Below, one piece after another: positions 47,751-58,936 of a stretch of DNA of 64,000 nt; positions within the stretch are counted from its first letter, which is position 1, and every line of letters starts with the position of its first letter. The notes below the pieces were generated by a model. It was not told the origin of the DNA and ran no database searches. It saw nothing but the letters and a program-made list of their open reading frames with translations. Source of the DNA: Welwitschia mirabilis. Taxonomy: Eukaryota; Gnetophyta; Gnetopsida; Welwitschiales. The position numbers and the translations under genes are program-made. The stretch spans positions 203,412,365-203,476,364 of the forward strand of contig JBOZIK010000001.1 in NCBI GenBank assembly GCA_051453625.1, written 5' to 3'.

Positions 47751-49285
47751 TGATAGGATCGAGAACACTAAAGGGGAATGAATAGGTTTTTTAAAAAAAA
47801 ATTAAACAAAATAAAATAAACTAAAAAAACTCATGATATATCAAAAGCTTGCTTAAAATAATTTGCTAATAAATTCATGAATGCAAAGAAAAGCTAAAAG
47901 TATTTAAAGTAATAAAACTAAATAAAAGCATAAAATACAAAATAGATGCACACAAGATTTATAGTGTTTTGAGAAACCCCTTACTTTACTCTTGATAATC
48001 AGCTTATCACTAAGCTTAGTCTAGATCTTTGTTACACCTCTAGGTATTACAGGTTTCTGTAACCTTTTTAATCAGACTTTGTTAGGCTTAGTCTCAATAT
48101 TTCAATAGAATTTTTTAGGCTTAGTCTAAAAATTTAAATGTAATTTTATAGGTTTAGTTTCAACCTTTGAATGGACTTTTACAGGCTAACTCTCAACCTT
48201 TCACAATGTAAGATAGTAATGCAATAATGCCAAAATGCATAGATATCACTTGTTCTTTAGTATAATGGTTTTGATAGAGTCTTCTTGTATTGATAATACA
48301 ATAATAAAGCACTAGATCTAACTTGAATGTATAAATAACATAGATGATAGATATTCCTTAGTTAAGAGTACAAAGCAAATATGCTCCAGTAAATATCATA
48401 ATATTCAGTCCTTCGATTAAGAGTCTAAAAAGTATAAAAAGATTTTTTTCTCTTCTCTCTCTTATATATCTATATTATAAGGCTTTTAAGGTTTATTACA
48501 TTTGAAAATGTGCTTTCAATAGCTATAAATGGCTAAAAACAACTATGTAATGGATACATAATAGATACAAAATAGATAGAAAAATTTAGTTCCATTCTAG
48601 TTGATCGACCTTTGATCGACTCTATCTACTATTGTGACTTACACAAGTCACCTGAGTGAAGTTTTTGGTTACTCTAGTTTCTTATGGCTCCACGTCTAGT
48701 TGATATCTTAGGGTTCAGTCGACTCCAATCTAGTCATTCATAATTCTATTTGGATGCCTACTAGTCCTAATAAAAGATCATTCCAATTTCTTGCATTAGG
48801 TTCAGTAGCCCCTTCAGGTACTCAGTTAACTTCATGACAATTGCTCAAGAATATCAGCTATATGGTACTCAGATCTGGTGGACCCTTTTATAAGTTAATT
48901 CAACCCCTTAACAATCGATTTAGGAGTACTATTCTTAAGTTCATAAATCTGGTTGGCCTCATCATGGATTTGATCCACCCCTTATCATTTAGTTTAGGGA
49001 TACTATTCTCAAGATTACAAGTCTAGTTGACCCCATCAGAAATCTAGTTAACCCCTCTTAATTTAATTTATTTTTAAGTGTATGCTCTAAATGTAGTTGA
49101 CCCTTCAAAGTTGGTAGACCCCTCAAGAGGGTAAGTTAACTTGATAGGTTTTTAGTGATTAAATTTCAACATTCATAGCTTTAGCATCTAACCTGTAAGT
49201 AATTAACATATTTTGCATAAGATACACAAAATTTACTATATAAAAAACATTAGTTTAATATTAATTAGCAAAATATAATCTAATA
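47751..49285 (-). repeat. Left (3') LTR of copia element 2
   Basis: 1535 bases, plus strand begins TGATAGGATCGAG and ends in ATATAATCTAATA; on the minus strand this is TATTAGATTATATTTTGC, near the common SIRE-type start TGTTAGATTATGTTTTG. It matches the right LTR in order throughout. Repeated TAGTTGACCCC/GATCGACC-type motifs occur at 48600-49140. The 61-codon plus frame at 48841-49026 lies in this motif array and is not a gene. Confidence 0.85.
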
Positions 49286-49297
49286 ATCTCCAACTTT
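49286..49297 (-). other. Polypurine tract of copia element 2
   Basis: The minus strand reads AAAGTTGGAGAT just before the LTR start; the usual SIRE-type sequence is AAGGGGGAGAT. Confidence 0.6.
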
Positions 49298-49856
49298 GAC
49301 ATTGATGACCAACAATACTCAGTTGTAAACATATTTAAAACTAAGAAAACTCTCCCTCATAAAATGCCTATTATTCTTTGCAAAATATTAAGCCTTTTAA
49401 AATTAATTGAAGACATTCTGATAAGTCAAATTTTCTGCTAAAATAAAAATAATTTTAAGATGCATATTTGGAGAGTTAAGAACATAATATTTATGAAAAG
49501 CATAATGTAATCATATAAATCATTTAACATATTAATCATTGACAATTTTAAATTCCATTTCTAATTTGGGATAACAACATTTAAATCTATTTAATAAAAA
49601 CATTTGAAACTTTAATATTTGTCATTGAAAAATTTTAATCTCATATGAATTGCATAAAAAGATTTGAGATACTAATTAAAAACATAGAACTAAATGTATG
49701 TTGATTGTATTAAACATAAGTAATATAAAATAAAAGTGCTTATCAAGAGTGTACTATATCTAAAAGCATAGGTAACAAATAATAAATAACTAATTCTCCT
49801 CCTTTGATATTAATGATAAAAAAGAGAACAAAAGCACATAAAATATAATAAAATCT

Positions 49857-51332
49857 CTAATCAAATTCCTCCTCTTCTTCTTCTTTCTCTTTAGAATCAT
49901 CTTCTGAATCTTTTTCTTTTTCATCTTCTCCTGTGCATGCTGAGTTAGTGAATTCTACTAAAGTGTGAATAATGTCATATTTAGCTACTATAAGTGCTTC
50001 TTTTATATTTCTGGTATGGGAATCAATCCATCTTAGGTATGAAAGAGTCTTATCAGGAGAGGCTTCATTTAGATAGGGGAACTTTGAGAAATTATTGAAT
50101 GGGGCAAAGGTGTGCATACGAGATAATGTTACACATCCAATGGGTGCTATAGGTTGGAGGATTTCAAGCTTTGAATGAAAGAATACACAAAAATAATAAC
50201 ACAAATTTGTAATAAGCACAAAGTATGATAAGGTCCTAGTCCTATGATACTTCAACTGAGAGATCATATTCTTCAGTATGATGGCAGGAGCATCAATAGA
50301 ATGCTTTATCCCATAAGATACATCAAATATGATCTATGTCTAGAGGCCTCATTATGATGCCCCACTAATGGCAAAAAATTATAAGTAAAAATCAAATGAA
50401 GAAAATAGTACTTGGGTATAATCAAGGAAGTGGGAATGATGTGTTTTAAAGTATGAGTCTTATCATAGATTTTCCTTATCATTGTAGCTTGTCTTCCATG
50501 GTATCATGAAGAGTCCAAAATCCTTCATAGTCACCTTTGATAAGATTAATTAGATTAGAGATGAATTTTGTAGTAACCCTTAGTTGGTTCTCCAGAACAA
50601 AGGTTTTAAGGATTCTTAAATCATGATCATAAGTTTCATTGTAATAAAACGTATAGGTAAGAAAAGGATAAGTAGAACCAAAAAATCTAGGAAATAATCA
50701 AGATTTTGATTTCTCAGGAGCTAAATCATTTCTCTGAGCTCTCTAAGCTCTGAGGTTGCCACNNNNNNNNNNNNNNNNNNNNNNNNNNNNNNNNNNNNNN
50801 NNNNNNNNNNNNNNNNNNNNNNNNNNNNNNNNNNNNNNNNNNNNNNNNNNNNNNNNNNNNNNNNNNNNNNNNNNNNNNNNNNNNNNNNNNNNNNNNNNNN
50901 NNNNNNNNNNNNNNNNNNNNNNNNNNNNNNNNNNNNNNNNNNNNNNNNNNNNNNNNNNNNNNNNNNNNNNNNNNNNNNNNNNNNNNNNNNNNNNNNNNNN
51001 NNNNNNNNNNNNNNNNNNNNNNNNNNNNNNNNNNNNNNNNNNNNNNNNNNNNNNNNNNNNNNNNNNNNNNNNNNNNNNNNNNNNNNNNNNNNNNNNNNNN
51101 NNNNNNNNNNNNNNNNNNNNNNNNNNNNNNNNNNNNGATTTCTCAGGAGCTAAATCACTTCTCTGAGCTCTCTAAGCTCTGAGGTTGCCACAGACCATTC
51201 TTGATAAATAGGATTCTTTTTGAATTTCTTTGAAAAATTTTTAATGTCATCCTTAGAGATCTCTTAGTAGAAGACAGTAGGATCTCTTGCTGGAGTTTCC
51301 TTGACTCTCTTCCTTGAAGATATTTTAGCCAT
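49857..51332 (-). pseudogene. Env-like third ORF of a SIRE-type copia element
   Basis: Starts MAKISSRKRVKETPARDP at an ATG near 51332. After the gap, YYNETYDHDLRILKTFVLEN and NLINLIKGDYEGFW, then after a frame change IIPTSLIIPKYYFLHLIFTY and RSYLMYLMG, then a 136-codon open stretch (50267-49857) with LKNMISQLKYHRTRTLSYFV and ITNLCYYFCVFF, ending in an acidic tail EDEKEKDSEDDSKEKEEEEE. This order matches the plant-transposon domain found in env-like ORFs of SIRE and Athila elements (usual ..LL..LV...LP..G....., ..MPYGMLLTRLF..FGV). Role in the live element is unproven. Stops and the 374-N gap break it; a 55-base flank duplication may mean the gap is spurious. Confidence 0.65.
50763..51136. other. 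Assembly gap, 374 N
   Basis: A 55-base sequence precedes it (50708-50762) and recurs right after it (51137-51191) with one mismatch. Confidence 0.95.
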
Positions 51333-51699
51333 TTCTACCTTTTTTAAGAGCTTGAAAGTAAGAAAAATAAGAGAAAATTACTAGATCTAATAGTAAAACT
51401 CTGGATCTAAAAGAAAAAGCTTTAAATCTAAGATATAGAAAGGGTTAGAACATAATAAAAATGAATTAGGAGCCTCTTTTATTTATAGAGATGGTAAAAC
51501 AGGGTGATCTGAAGAGTGAAATAAAGTCCATTAATGGTACGTTTGCATTATGATTCATTAGGTTTTGTCAATCGGTTGAAGTTCTAGCTGATTCATTAAA
51601 ATGCGAGTCTATAATATAGGAAGAGATTCAGGTAACTAGGCTTTAAGGTTAGTCAACTGACTACATTTTATTAACCGAATCATGGATCTAGTCAACCAT

Positions 51700-52260
51700 C
51701 CTACAAGCAGCTAGAGGACAATAAGTTAACTACTATTTCACATTTGTGATCAATAAGAAAGTTGTAAAAATGGGATTTTACTTTATAATTTTCCAAAAAA
51801 CATTTAAATTTACCAAAATTTAAGCCAATATTTCCATTTTCAATGTTGTAGTTTATATAATTTAATTGACCATTGCACAAATTCATACAAGTATCTATTC
51901 TATAAATATTATCTATTCAATTTGCAGTAAAGATAATAACATTTATTTTCACATTTATAATTTTACATTTTGATTTTTTAAACACTATTTTATAAAATTT
52001 GTCATAAAATTAACTAATACTTGATAAGTTATACTTCAAAATATTTACATATAATACATCATTAAGTTTTGGTAAACTTACCTTCTTTGATGCACCCTAT
52101 ACCTTCTATTCTTGCCTTTTCATCAATTTTAAAAGTAACATCTCCTCCATTAATACTTATCAAGTGTTAAAAATTTGATCTTTCTCCTATTTTCCTTAAG
52201 CATCCACTATCTAAGTATCAACTATTTGCATTTGATCCTTTGAGAGCTATCTATGTTAAA
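51700..52260 (-). pseudogene. Copia protease start and pre-integrase segment
   Basis: Minus strand: ALKGSNANS[stop]YLDSGC at 52200-52240 is the copia protease active site (usual W.LDSGCSRHM; the Trp codon is now TGA, Asp-Ser-Gly is kept). INGGDVTFKIDEKARIEGIG follows (usual GG.VTFGD..KG.I.G.G), then LPKLNDVLYVNILKYNLSSI (usual L..VLYVP.LK.NLLSI). A 61-codon frame at 51701-51886 may be the rest of the pre-integrase part. The integrase core does not follow. Confidence 0.8.
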
Positions 52261-52642
52261 AGATGTTTAAGATTATTAGGTCTTACCCACTTAGTCTTGT
52301 TAGAATTATGTAATATACTTCTTTTAGGAATAAATTTAAATGGTAAAGAATTCACTGGACCTCAGAAAAAGCATTAACTTTCTAATATTGCAAAAGAACT
52401 TTGAATGTCCATTTTTATCAAAAAAATTACAAGAAACTCTAGAAATAAATTTACATTACTTATTTACCTATTCTTGTGAAGCTGATACTTATTTTGTCTT
52501 CAGTAGGTTTCTGAACTTTAAGCATCTGTTCTAATATAGGAAAACCACCATAACATTTATTAATAAAGAAAGATAGATCTTTTACCTATGATAAGAAATT
52601 ATTATGATTAAATTTTAGCACATTATACTTCATTTATATTTC

Positions 52643-53864
52643 CTAGTTCTCTTTTATGAGAGACTTTACTACTTTATTTAGATCATTTATCATTTTTTCT
52701 AACTTTTCACATTCTTCATATAGCTCATAACACATATCCTTTAGCTCATTCTCTTCTTTATCAATTATGTCTAAGTATTTAGGCTCTGATATATTAGGTA
52801 AGCTTTTAAGAGAAGGCACAATTTCCATAAAGGATAATCTTCTATATTTTTCTAACTCTTGACCTGAACTGCTATCATCATCCTCATCCTCATTATTCCA
52901 AGTTGAAAAAAAAAGAGGGATTCCTTGTTTTCTTGTTGTCTCTTTTTGTGTTTGGGCACTCATTTGTAATATGACCAAATAGTTTATATGAATAGCATTA
53001 TATTTCTTTACCTTTTTCTTGCTCCTTTCTGTATTTTAGATGACATCTTTTCAAGTTTCTATTTGACTTACCTTTTTTTCTTTCTATGTAGAAGCTTCCT
53101 GAATCTTTTGGCTAGGAGAGCTACTTCATTATCATTCAAGTTCTCATTTGACCTTTTAAACCTATATTCTTCCTACATACATATCAAGAAAATACCTTTC
53201 TTTTTATCTTTAATAAATTTAAGTTTATAGGTTTGTAGATTACCTTCTATCTCTTCTAGTACCATTGCATTTATGTTTCTGTTTTCTTCAATGGATATGA
53301 CTTTTGGTTTAAATATCTTTAGTAGAGATTTCAATACCTTTTTAACCATATTTCCTTCATCCAACCATTCTTCAAGACTTATCATAGAGTTTACAATATT
53401 AGTTAGCCTTGCAAAGAATTCTTGCAAAGTCTCCTCCTTATCCATATGAATGTTTTCAAATATAGAAATAAGTATTTGAAGTTTTTCTTGCTTTACAATT
53501 AAAGTTCCTTCATGTGCTTCTTAAGAATATTCCAAACCTCTTTAGCATAATTACAATTCACTATATGTTTAAATTCATCTACATAAACTACATGAAATAT
53601 TGCATTAAGAACATGAGTATCTATGGTGGCTTTGGTTTTGTTAGTGACAGTCCATTGATCTCAGGATTTGGGAACTAAAGTGGTATTACCATAGGCATTT
53701 GTTTTTGACAACATAAGCATAGAATAACCCTTATAGATAATTTATTTTATATTAATATCTAGTGATCTAACAAAAATTCTCATTTTATCTTTCCAGTATG
53801 CATAGTTTAACCCATCAAACATGGGTGGATGATTGGTGGAAAAACTGTCAAATAGATTACTCAT
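52643..53864 (-). pseudogene. Copia gag
   Basis: Starts MSNLFDSFSTNHPPMFDGLN then YAYWKDKMRIFVRSLD (usual FDG.NY..WK.RM...L...D), three stops, FKHIVNCNYAKEVWNILKKH (usual A.E.W..L...), and a 90-codon open stretch 53445-53173 with EETLQEFFARLTNIVNSMI, KVLKSLLKIFKPKV and LEEIEGNLQTYKL (usual VRKILRSLP..F..KV..IEE, L.EL.G.L..YE). The zinc knuckle at 52956-52997 reads CYSYKLFGHITNEC, its second Cys changed to Tyr. The C-terminal 52978-52643 is open, acidic, ending in a coiled coil (LYEECEKLEKMINDLNKV). Confidence 0.85.
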
Positions 53865-53916
53865 TGTAGGGTTTTAAAGTCTAGATTAGTTAAAATATAA
53901 AGAAAGACTTAACTTA

Positions 53917-53928
53917 TTTCTAATACCA
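53917..53928 (-). other. iMet primer-binding site, copia element 2
   Basis: The minus strand reads TGGTATTAGAAA, usual TGGTATCAGAGC, two bases inside the LTR end. Confidence 0.7.
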
Positions 53929-53930
53929 AT

Positions 53931-55478
53931 TAATAGAATTGAGAATCCTGAAGGGGAAATGAATATGTTTCTTTTAGAAAATTAAACAAAATAAATCAAA
54001 CAAACTCATGATATACTAAAGGCTTGCTCAAACTAATTTGCTAATAAATTCATGCATGCAAAGAAAAGCTAAAAGTATTCAAAGTAACAAAGCTAACTAA
54101 AAGCATAAAAGACCAAATAGATGTACACAGGATTTATATTAGTTTGGAAAATCCTCGACTCCACTCTCAATGGTCAACTTATCACCAAGATTAATTTGGA
54201 TCTTTATTACTCCTCTAGGTATTTTAGGTTTACCTATAACCTTTATAAATAGACTCTTATAGGCTTAGTCTCAACCTTTTAATGAGCTTTTTTAGGATTA
54301 GTTTTAACCTTTGAATAGACTTTTATAGGATTAGTCTTAATTTTTAAATGAACTTTTGTAGGCTAAGTCTCAACTTTTATAATGTAAGATAGTGATGTAA
54401 TAACGATATGATATATAGATATCACTCATTCTTTAGTATAATGGTTTCGATAGAAATATTCTTCTATAGATAATACAACAAATGAAGCACTATATTTAAC
54501 CTTAAATGTAAAGATAACATAGATAATAGATTTTCCTTTATTAGGAGTACAAAGCCAAGATGCTATAGTAAATATCACAATATTCAGTTCTTCGTTTAAA
54601 AGTCCAAAAGTCTAAAAAGATTCTTTTGTCTTTTCTCTTTTGGCTATTTATATTAGAAGGCTTATAGAGTTTATTACATTTGAAAATGCACTTCCAATGG
54701 CTATAAATAACTAGAAAATAACTATTTAATAGATACATAATAAATAAAAAATTTTAGTTCCGTTCCTACTAGTAAACTTCTTAAAAGTCTAGTCAATCTC
54801 ATCTGGTACTGTGACTTACACAGGTCATCTGAGTGAAGTTTTTGGTCATCCTAGTTTCTTATATCTCTATGTCTAATTGACCCTTCAGGGTCCAGTTGAC
54901 CCCAATCTAGCTGCTAGTACTTCTCTCTAGTTGCTTGCTACTCTTGATAAAAGATCATTCCAATTTCTTGCATCAAGTCCAGTCGACCCCTTTAGGTGTT
55001 CGATTGACTCCATGATAATTAGCTTAGGGATATTAGATGCATAAAGTTTAGGTTCGATTGATACTTCAAAGATCTGGTCGATCCCTTAACATTGGTTCAT
55101 GAGTAGTGCTTTTAAGTCCACAAATTCAATCGACCCCATCATAGTCTGGTCAACCTCTTGTCATTCAGTTCAGGGATACTATTCTCAAGATCATAGACCC
55201 AGTCGACCCCATTAGAAATCTAGTCAACCCCTTTGAATTCATTTCATTTTTGAGTATATGCTCCAAGTGCGATCAATTCCTTGAAAGTCTGGTTAATCCC
55301 TTTAGAGGGTAAGTAAACTTAATAGATTTCTAGTGATTAGATTTTGACATTCTTGGCTTCAGCATCTAACTTGCAAGTAATTAGAACCTTTTGTATAAGA
55401 TACACAAAATTTTCTATGTATAAAACATTAGTATAACATCCATTGGCAAAACATCCATTGACAAAACATAATCTAATA
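53931..55478 (-). repeat. Right (5') LTR of copia element 2
   Basis: 1548 bases homologous to 47751-49285. It keeps more intact GTCGACCCC-type sites than the left copy (for example CCAGTCGACCCC near 54978 and 55200). The 65-codon minus frame at 54541-54738 is LTR sequence. Confidence 0.85.
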
Positions 55479-56239
55479 ATTTGGATCTACCAATGTTTTG
55501 GAACTATCACCCACTAGTTTAGTGCCTCAAATCATGAGATTTTAGTGAATTTGTTGAAATGAGATATGTTTCTTTCTCTTTTATTATTTTTTATTTTTCT
55601 CCTATTTCTCATACTTTTGAAGCATGATTTTCACATGTATCATTCAATTTTTTTAACTCTTCGATTTGGTATTTATGGGATTTGATTTTCATAAGTTTTT
55701 AAGATATCTAAATTTACACATTTTATGAGTAGAATTAGGTTTTTATCTTTAAACCTCATTTTCTTTTAATCATTTGCCAAAATGTAGTAATCCTTATAGG
55801 TAAATTGATTAGTACAATGAGCTCTTTACTTCTATTAAATTAGTTTTTTAATTTAAATAGTTTCATTTTTTACCTCTTATGGGGCCAACCTAATTTATAC
55901 TTCTTTATTTTTTCTTATATTTTATGCTTGTTCTTTACATGATTCGGTAATATGAGATGTATTAATTCTATTAATAGGGATAAAGATATATTTTCATGAA
56001 TTTCACATAAAAAACCAAATTATAGGATTATTTAAAGGTTTATATGAGATACTTTTTGATATTTCTACCTTATCTTACATGATCTGCATGGTATTTTTGA
56101 TTGATTAGGCCATGTACATAATGAGCTCACCAAGTAAAGACAGAAGCTAATCCATCTAAGTAGGAAGCAAGATATTTAATACCACCTAGTATCAAGCATG
56201 CAGATTCCATGTAGCCACCACCCCGTTAGGATTAATTCC
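55479..56239 (+). other. Interrupted Athila-like internal region, right of the copia insertion
   Basis: Continues the element interrupted at 47750. AT-rich, no ORF recognised. Confidence 0.35.
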
Positions 56240-57314
56240 TTTCTATTTAAATAGCCTTCATTTGTATGAAGAGGTATTTTAGCAACTTCATTAGTAGGAT
56301 AGTAATTATGTACAACTCAACTAGATTATGGATGCACATGGAGTATACTATACCTCTAAGACAAGGGAGTTCTATAACATGATGCATATTGAGTAAAAGT
56401 TTGACACTCATGACTAGTTCGTTAACATGGTAATAATTATGATTTTTNNNNNNNNNNNNNNNNNNNNNNNNAGCTACATCACCATGGTTACTGAGTTTGG
56501 TAGCCTTGGAAGCACTCATATTCATTTAGTCAAAGGTACATAGGAGGATTGTGCTTATGACACAACATTAGATACACTAGCTAATGTTACTAGAGATAGG
56601 TAGGGAGCTATGTATTTATCACCTACATATCAGATTTTGCTTAGAGGATTAATTCATAACATTAGTTTATCATTTCACAATAGTCATGTAATGGTAGCTC
56701 ATCTTCAAATGATGGTGGTGTTTAAACAAGAGGAGTAGATGGACTTACTGACTTTCATTTGGAGGAGAGTCAAGGCTATGATAGAGGATTATTACATTTA
56801 GACTTCAAGATATCTGTGCCTTTTCTCATCTATTTTAAGAGGCTTTGGTATACTTGATCTTATGGAAAATTAGTATCTTATGCACCTTCAAACATCAACT
56901 CACTCTTTATAAGAGATGGATATTTAGATTCTAGGAAAGGTAGAGAGATCTCAAATACAAAGAATTGCAATTGATATTACTCTTAAGTGGATATAAGCTC
57001 TTCTGATAGATATAATATAGCAACTATGAGACATTATGAACCAAGAATTTACTAAGTTTTAGCAAGGGATCTCCACTTTTGAGAGAATAATATAGCATAC
57101 TAAGAAGTACCTAATGGAACTACATGATTGAAAATTACATATTGAGCATGAAGTAGTAATTGATATCCCAAAGGCATTCTAAGCATAGGAAGATAATATC
57201 ACATAATCCATTATAATAATTATTGATTACCATTTTCCTATAAATCATAATCATTCTCCATCTCTTCCACCTACACCTGAGCCTATGACACACCATGAGT
57301 TCATTCTGATATGA
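56240..57314 (+). pseudogene. Possible env-like ORF of an Athila-like element
   Basis: The plus strand can be read nearly through with stops and frame changes: YLNSLHLYEEVF, KTREFYNMMH (recalls the LVREFYAN start of the plant env-like domain), after the gap ATSPWLLSLVALEAL, then LTFIWRRVKAMIEDYY-like pieces, QRIAIDITLKWIQALLIDII, and a clear end SIIIIIDYHFPINHNH, SLPPTPEPMTHHEFILI, TGA. It lies between the integrase/3' region and the 3' LTR, where Athila-type elements carry this ORF. The minus frames at 56247-56525 and 57135-57332 are shadows. Family assignment is tentative. Confidence 0.4.
56448..56471. other. Assembly gap, 24 N
   Basis: Within the possible env-like ORF. Confidence 0.95.
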
Positions 57315-57830
57315 TAAGGGAAGTGATTTCATTATATTATATTATGTATCTTTCCTTTGTAGATTGTATTGAAACTTATGTTTTTATAGATATTTCATTC
57401 TTTTAAATATTATTATTATTTCCACTTTTACCTTTGAGATATTATGCACATCATTTATATATTAGTGAAATACTTCATGATGGTAATTTCTTATGATATG
57501 CATAATTATTTTATGATATGTTACACATTTAAGTGGGGAGATATTAATTTTAAAAGTGTTTTAATATTTATCTTTTTAAAAAATTTTTTGGAGACTTCTA
57601 TTTTCTAAGAACATTTTTTTAGTCTATAATCTTGTTCATTATTTAGATGATGCATAGGCAACATTATGACCACTTAATCTACATATGTGAAATGTTCAGG
57701 TACCTATTTTTGAAATTTTTTTCTACATAACGATATTCTATTCTTATTTTATAGTTTCCTAGTTGATTTATATTTAGCAAATTTGATTTACAAATCATGA
57801 TTGTTTACCTAGCTTTATTAGGGACTAAGA
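57315..57830 (+). other. 3' untranslated region before the polypurine tract
   Basis: No ORF. One nested motif copy at about 57624-57670. Confidence 0.45.
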
Positions 57831-57848
57831 AGATTAAGTAAGAGGCTA
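57831..57848 (+). other. Polypurine tract before LTR F2 (second copy)
   Basis: AGATTAAGTAAGAGGCTA abuts TGTTGTAATTC. Confidence 0.7.
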
Positions 57849-58936
57849 TGTTGTAATTCAAAATTATATGTATTAATGGGATACTTTGATTGGTTTTATA
57901 GGATATAAGATAAGTATATGCTGAGTTTCAACAATAATGGAGAGCTAAAGAAAATATGACAAAAACATCTAATCTTTATTATATTTGATAGCATTTTAGG
58001 CAAATTACAAGAAATAACTTTAAGAAGACCATTATCCACCTTATCATCTAGACAATAATATAGTTGATAGAAGTAATTATACTAACTAAGAAACTTACTA
58101 GATCAAACTTGTATCTAATGTGGATCTTGTACGATGTGGTATCATCTCCTATATTGTTCAAATGACTTGTAGGCTAATACCAAAAAATAACTATTCATCA
58201 AACTCTGCTAAACTTTTGCCATCTACTATATGTCTTTTGTGTACTATTAGGGTTTCATTGCATCTATTAGGGTTTACTATTTTTAGAGTTCTATTTGTAA
58301 TAAATATATCCTTCATACTTAACTTTAATTTTATTTTCTTTAGTACCAAAAATTCTCATGATAGGAGATCAAAGGGCAAGATATTAATCCATCATTATTA
58401 TAAAGAGACATCTTCCTTGATGTTAGACTATGTATCCTCCATTGAGGTATTACTACTTTGTAATACAAGTGTTGGTTATGTGCATCTTCTTTATGTTTCA
58501 TATTACTTATGATTTAGTGATAGTTGCATTGAATTTTCATTTCTTAGATTAACATTATAGGTCTTTATATTTTATTTGATGTTCTTAATAGCTTAGGTTG
58601 ATTAGGTTTAATGATAGTTCTCCTTGATTGATCTCGGTTATATAGGATTGATCTTTGTGATAGGTTGATTTGGTAATTGAATAGATATTTTATTTATAAT
58701 AATCTTATATTTCATTTGCATAGTGTATTTCCTTTATATTATTCTTACGTTGTTATTTATTTTGATTTACTTAAAACAACATACACAATATTTCATTCAA
58801 AATCAATTCTTTTTCTTCTTTCTTATGCCTTTTTGGATTTACTCCCATCTATATTATTGTATTGCATTTTGTAATATCTATTTTTGATTAATAGGATTTA
58901 ATAAGAATGTAAAAGATTACATAAGATGCATCAAAA
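57849..58936 (+). repeat. LTR type F2, second copy (3' LTR)
   Basis: Starts TGTTGTAATTC and aligns with 28408-29684 (shared GCTGAGTTTCAACAATAATG, AATAACTTTAAGAAG, CTTATCATCTAGACAATA, and the closing TTTAATAAGAATGTAAAAGATT). It lacks the final CATCACAACA and ends near GATGCATCA. Motif copies at 58030-58070 and 58138-58180. Two telobox sites (58247, 58267) and the GATAGGAGATCAAAGGGCAAG segment near 58361. The 130-codon frame at 58120-58512 and the one at 58677-58874 are LTR sequence. Confidence 0.8.
58247..58275 (+). promoter_or_regulatory. Paired telobox-like sites in LTR F2
   Basis: TTAGGGTTT at 58247-58255 and 58267-58275, 20 bases apart, upstream of the AATAAATATATCC stretch that could act as TATA signal. 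The other F2 LTR has TTAGGATTT at both matching places. Confidence 0.4.

Larger units (their letters stand above)
47751..55478 (-). mobile_element. Ty1-copia element 2 (SIRE-like), minus strand, nested, pol core deleted
   Basis: Minus-strand order: 5' LTR (53931-55478), iMet primer site, gag, protease start and pre-integrase, then directly an env-like ORF, polypurine tract and 3' LTR (47751-49285). Integrase core, RT and RNase H are absent. Flanking 5-mers ATTTA (47746-47750) and ATTTG (55479-55483) look like a target-site duplication with one transition. The env-like third ORF after pol is characteristic of the SIRE/Maximus lineage. Confidence 0.8.

Noticed and set aside
58120-58512. 130-codon plus frame
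   Set aside because: Entirely inside LTR F2; the homologous 28720-29120 is interrupted. It overlaps the telobox and R-like segments.
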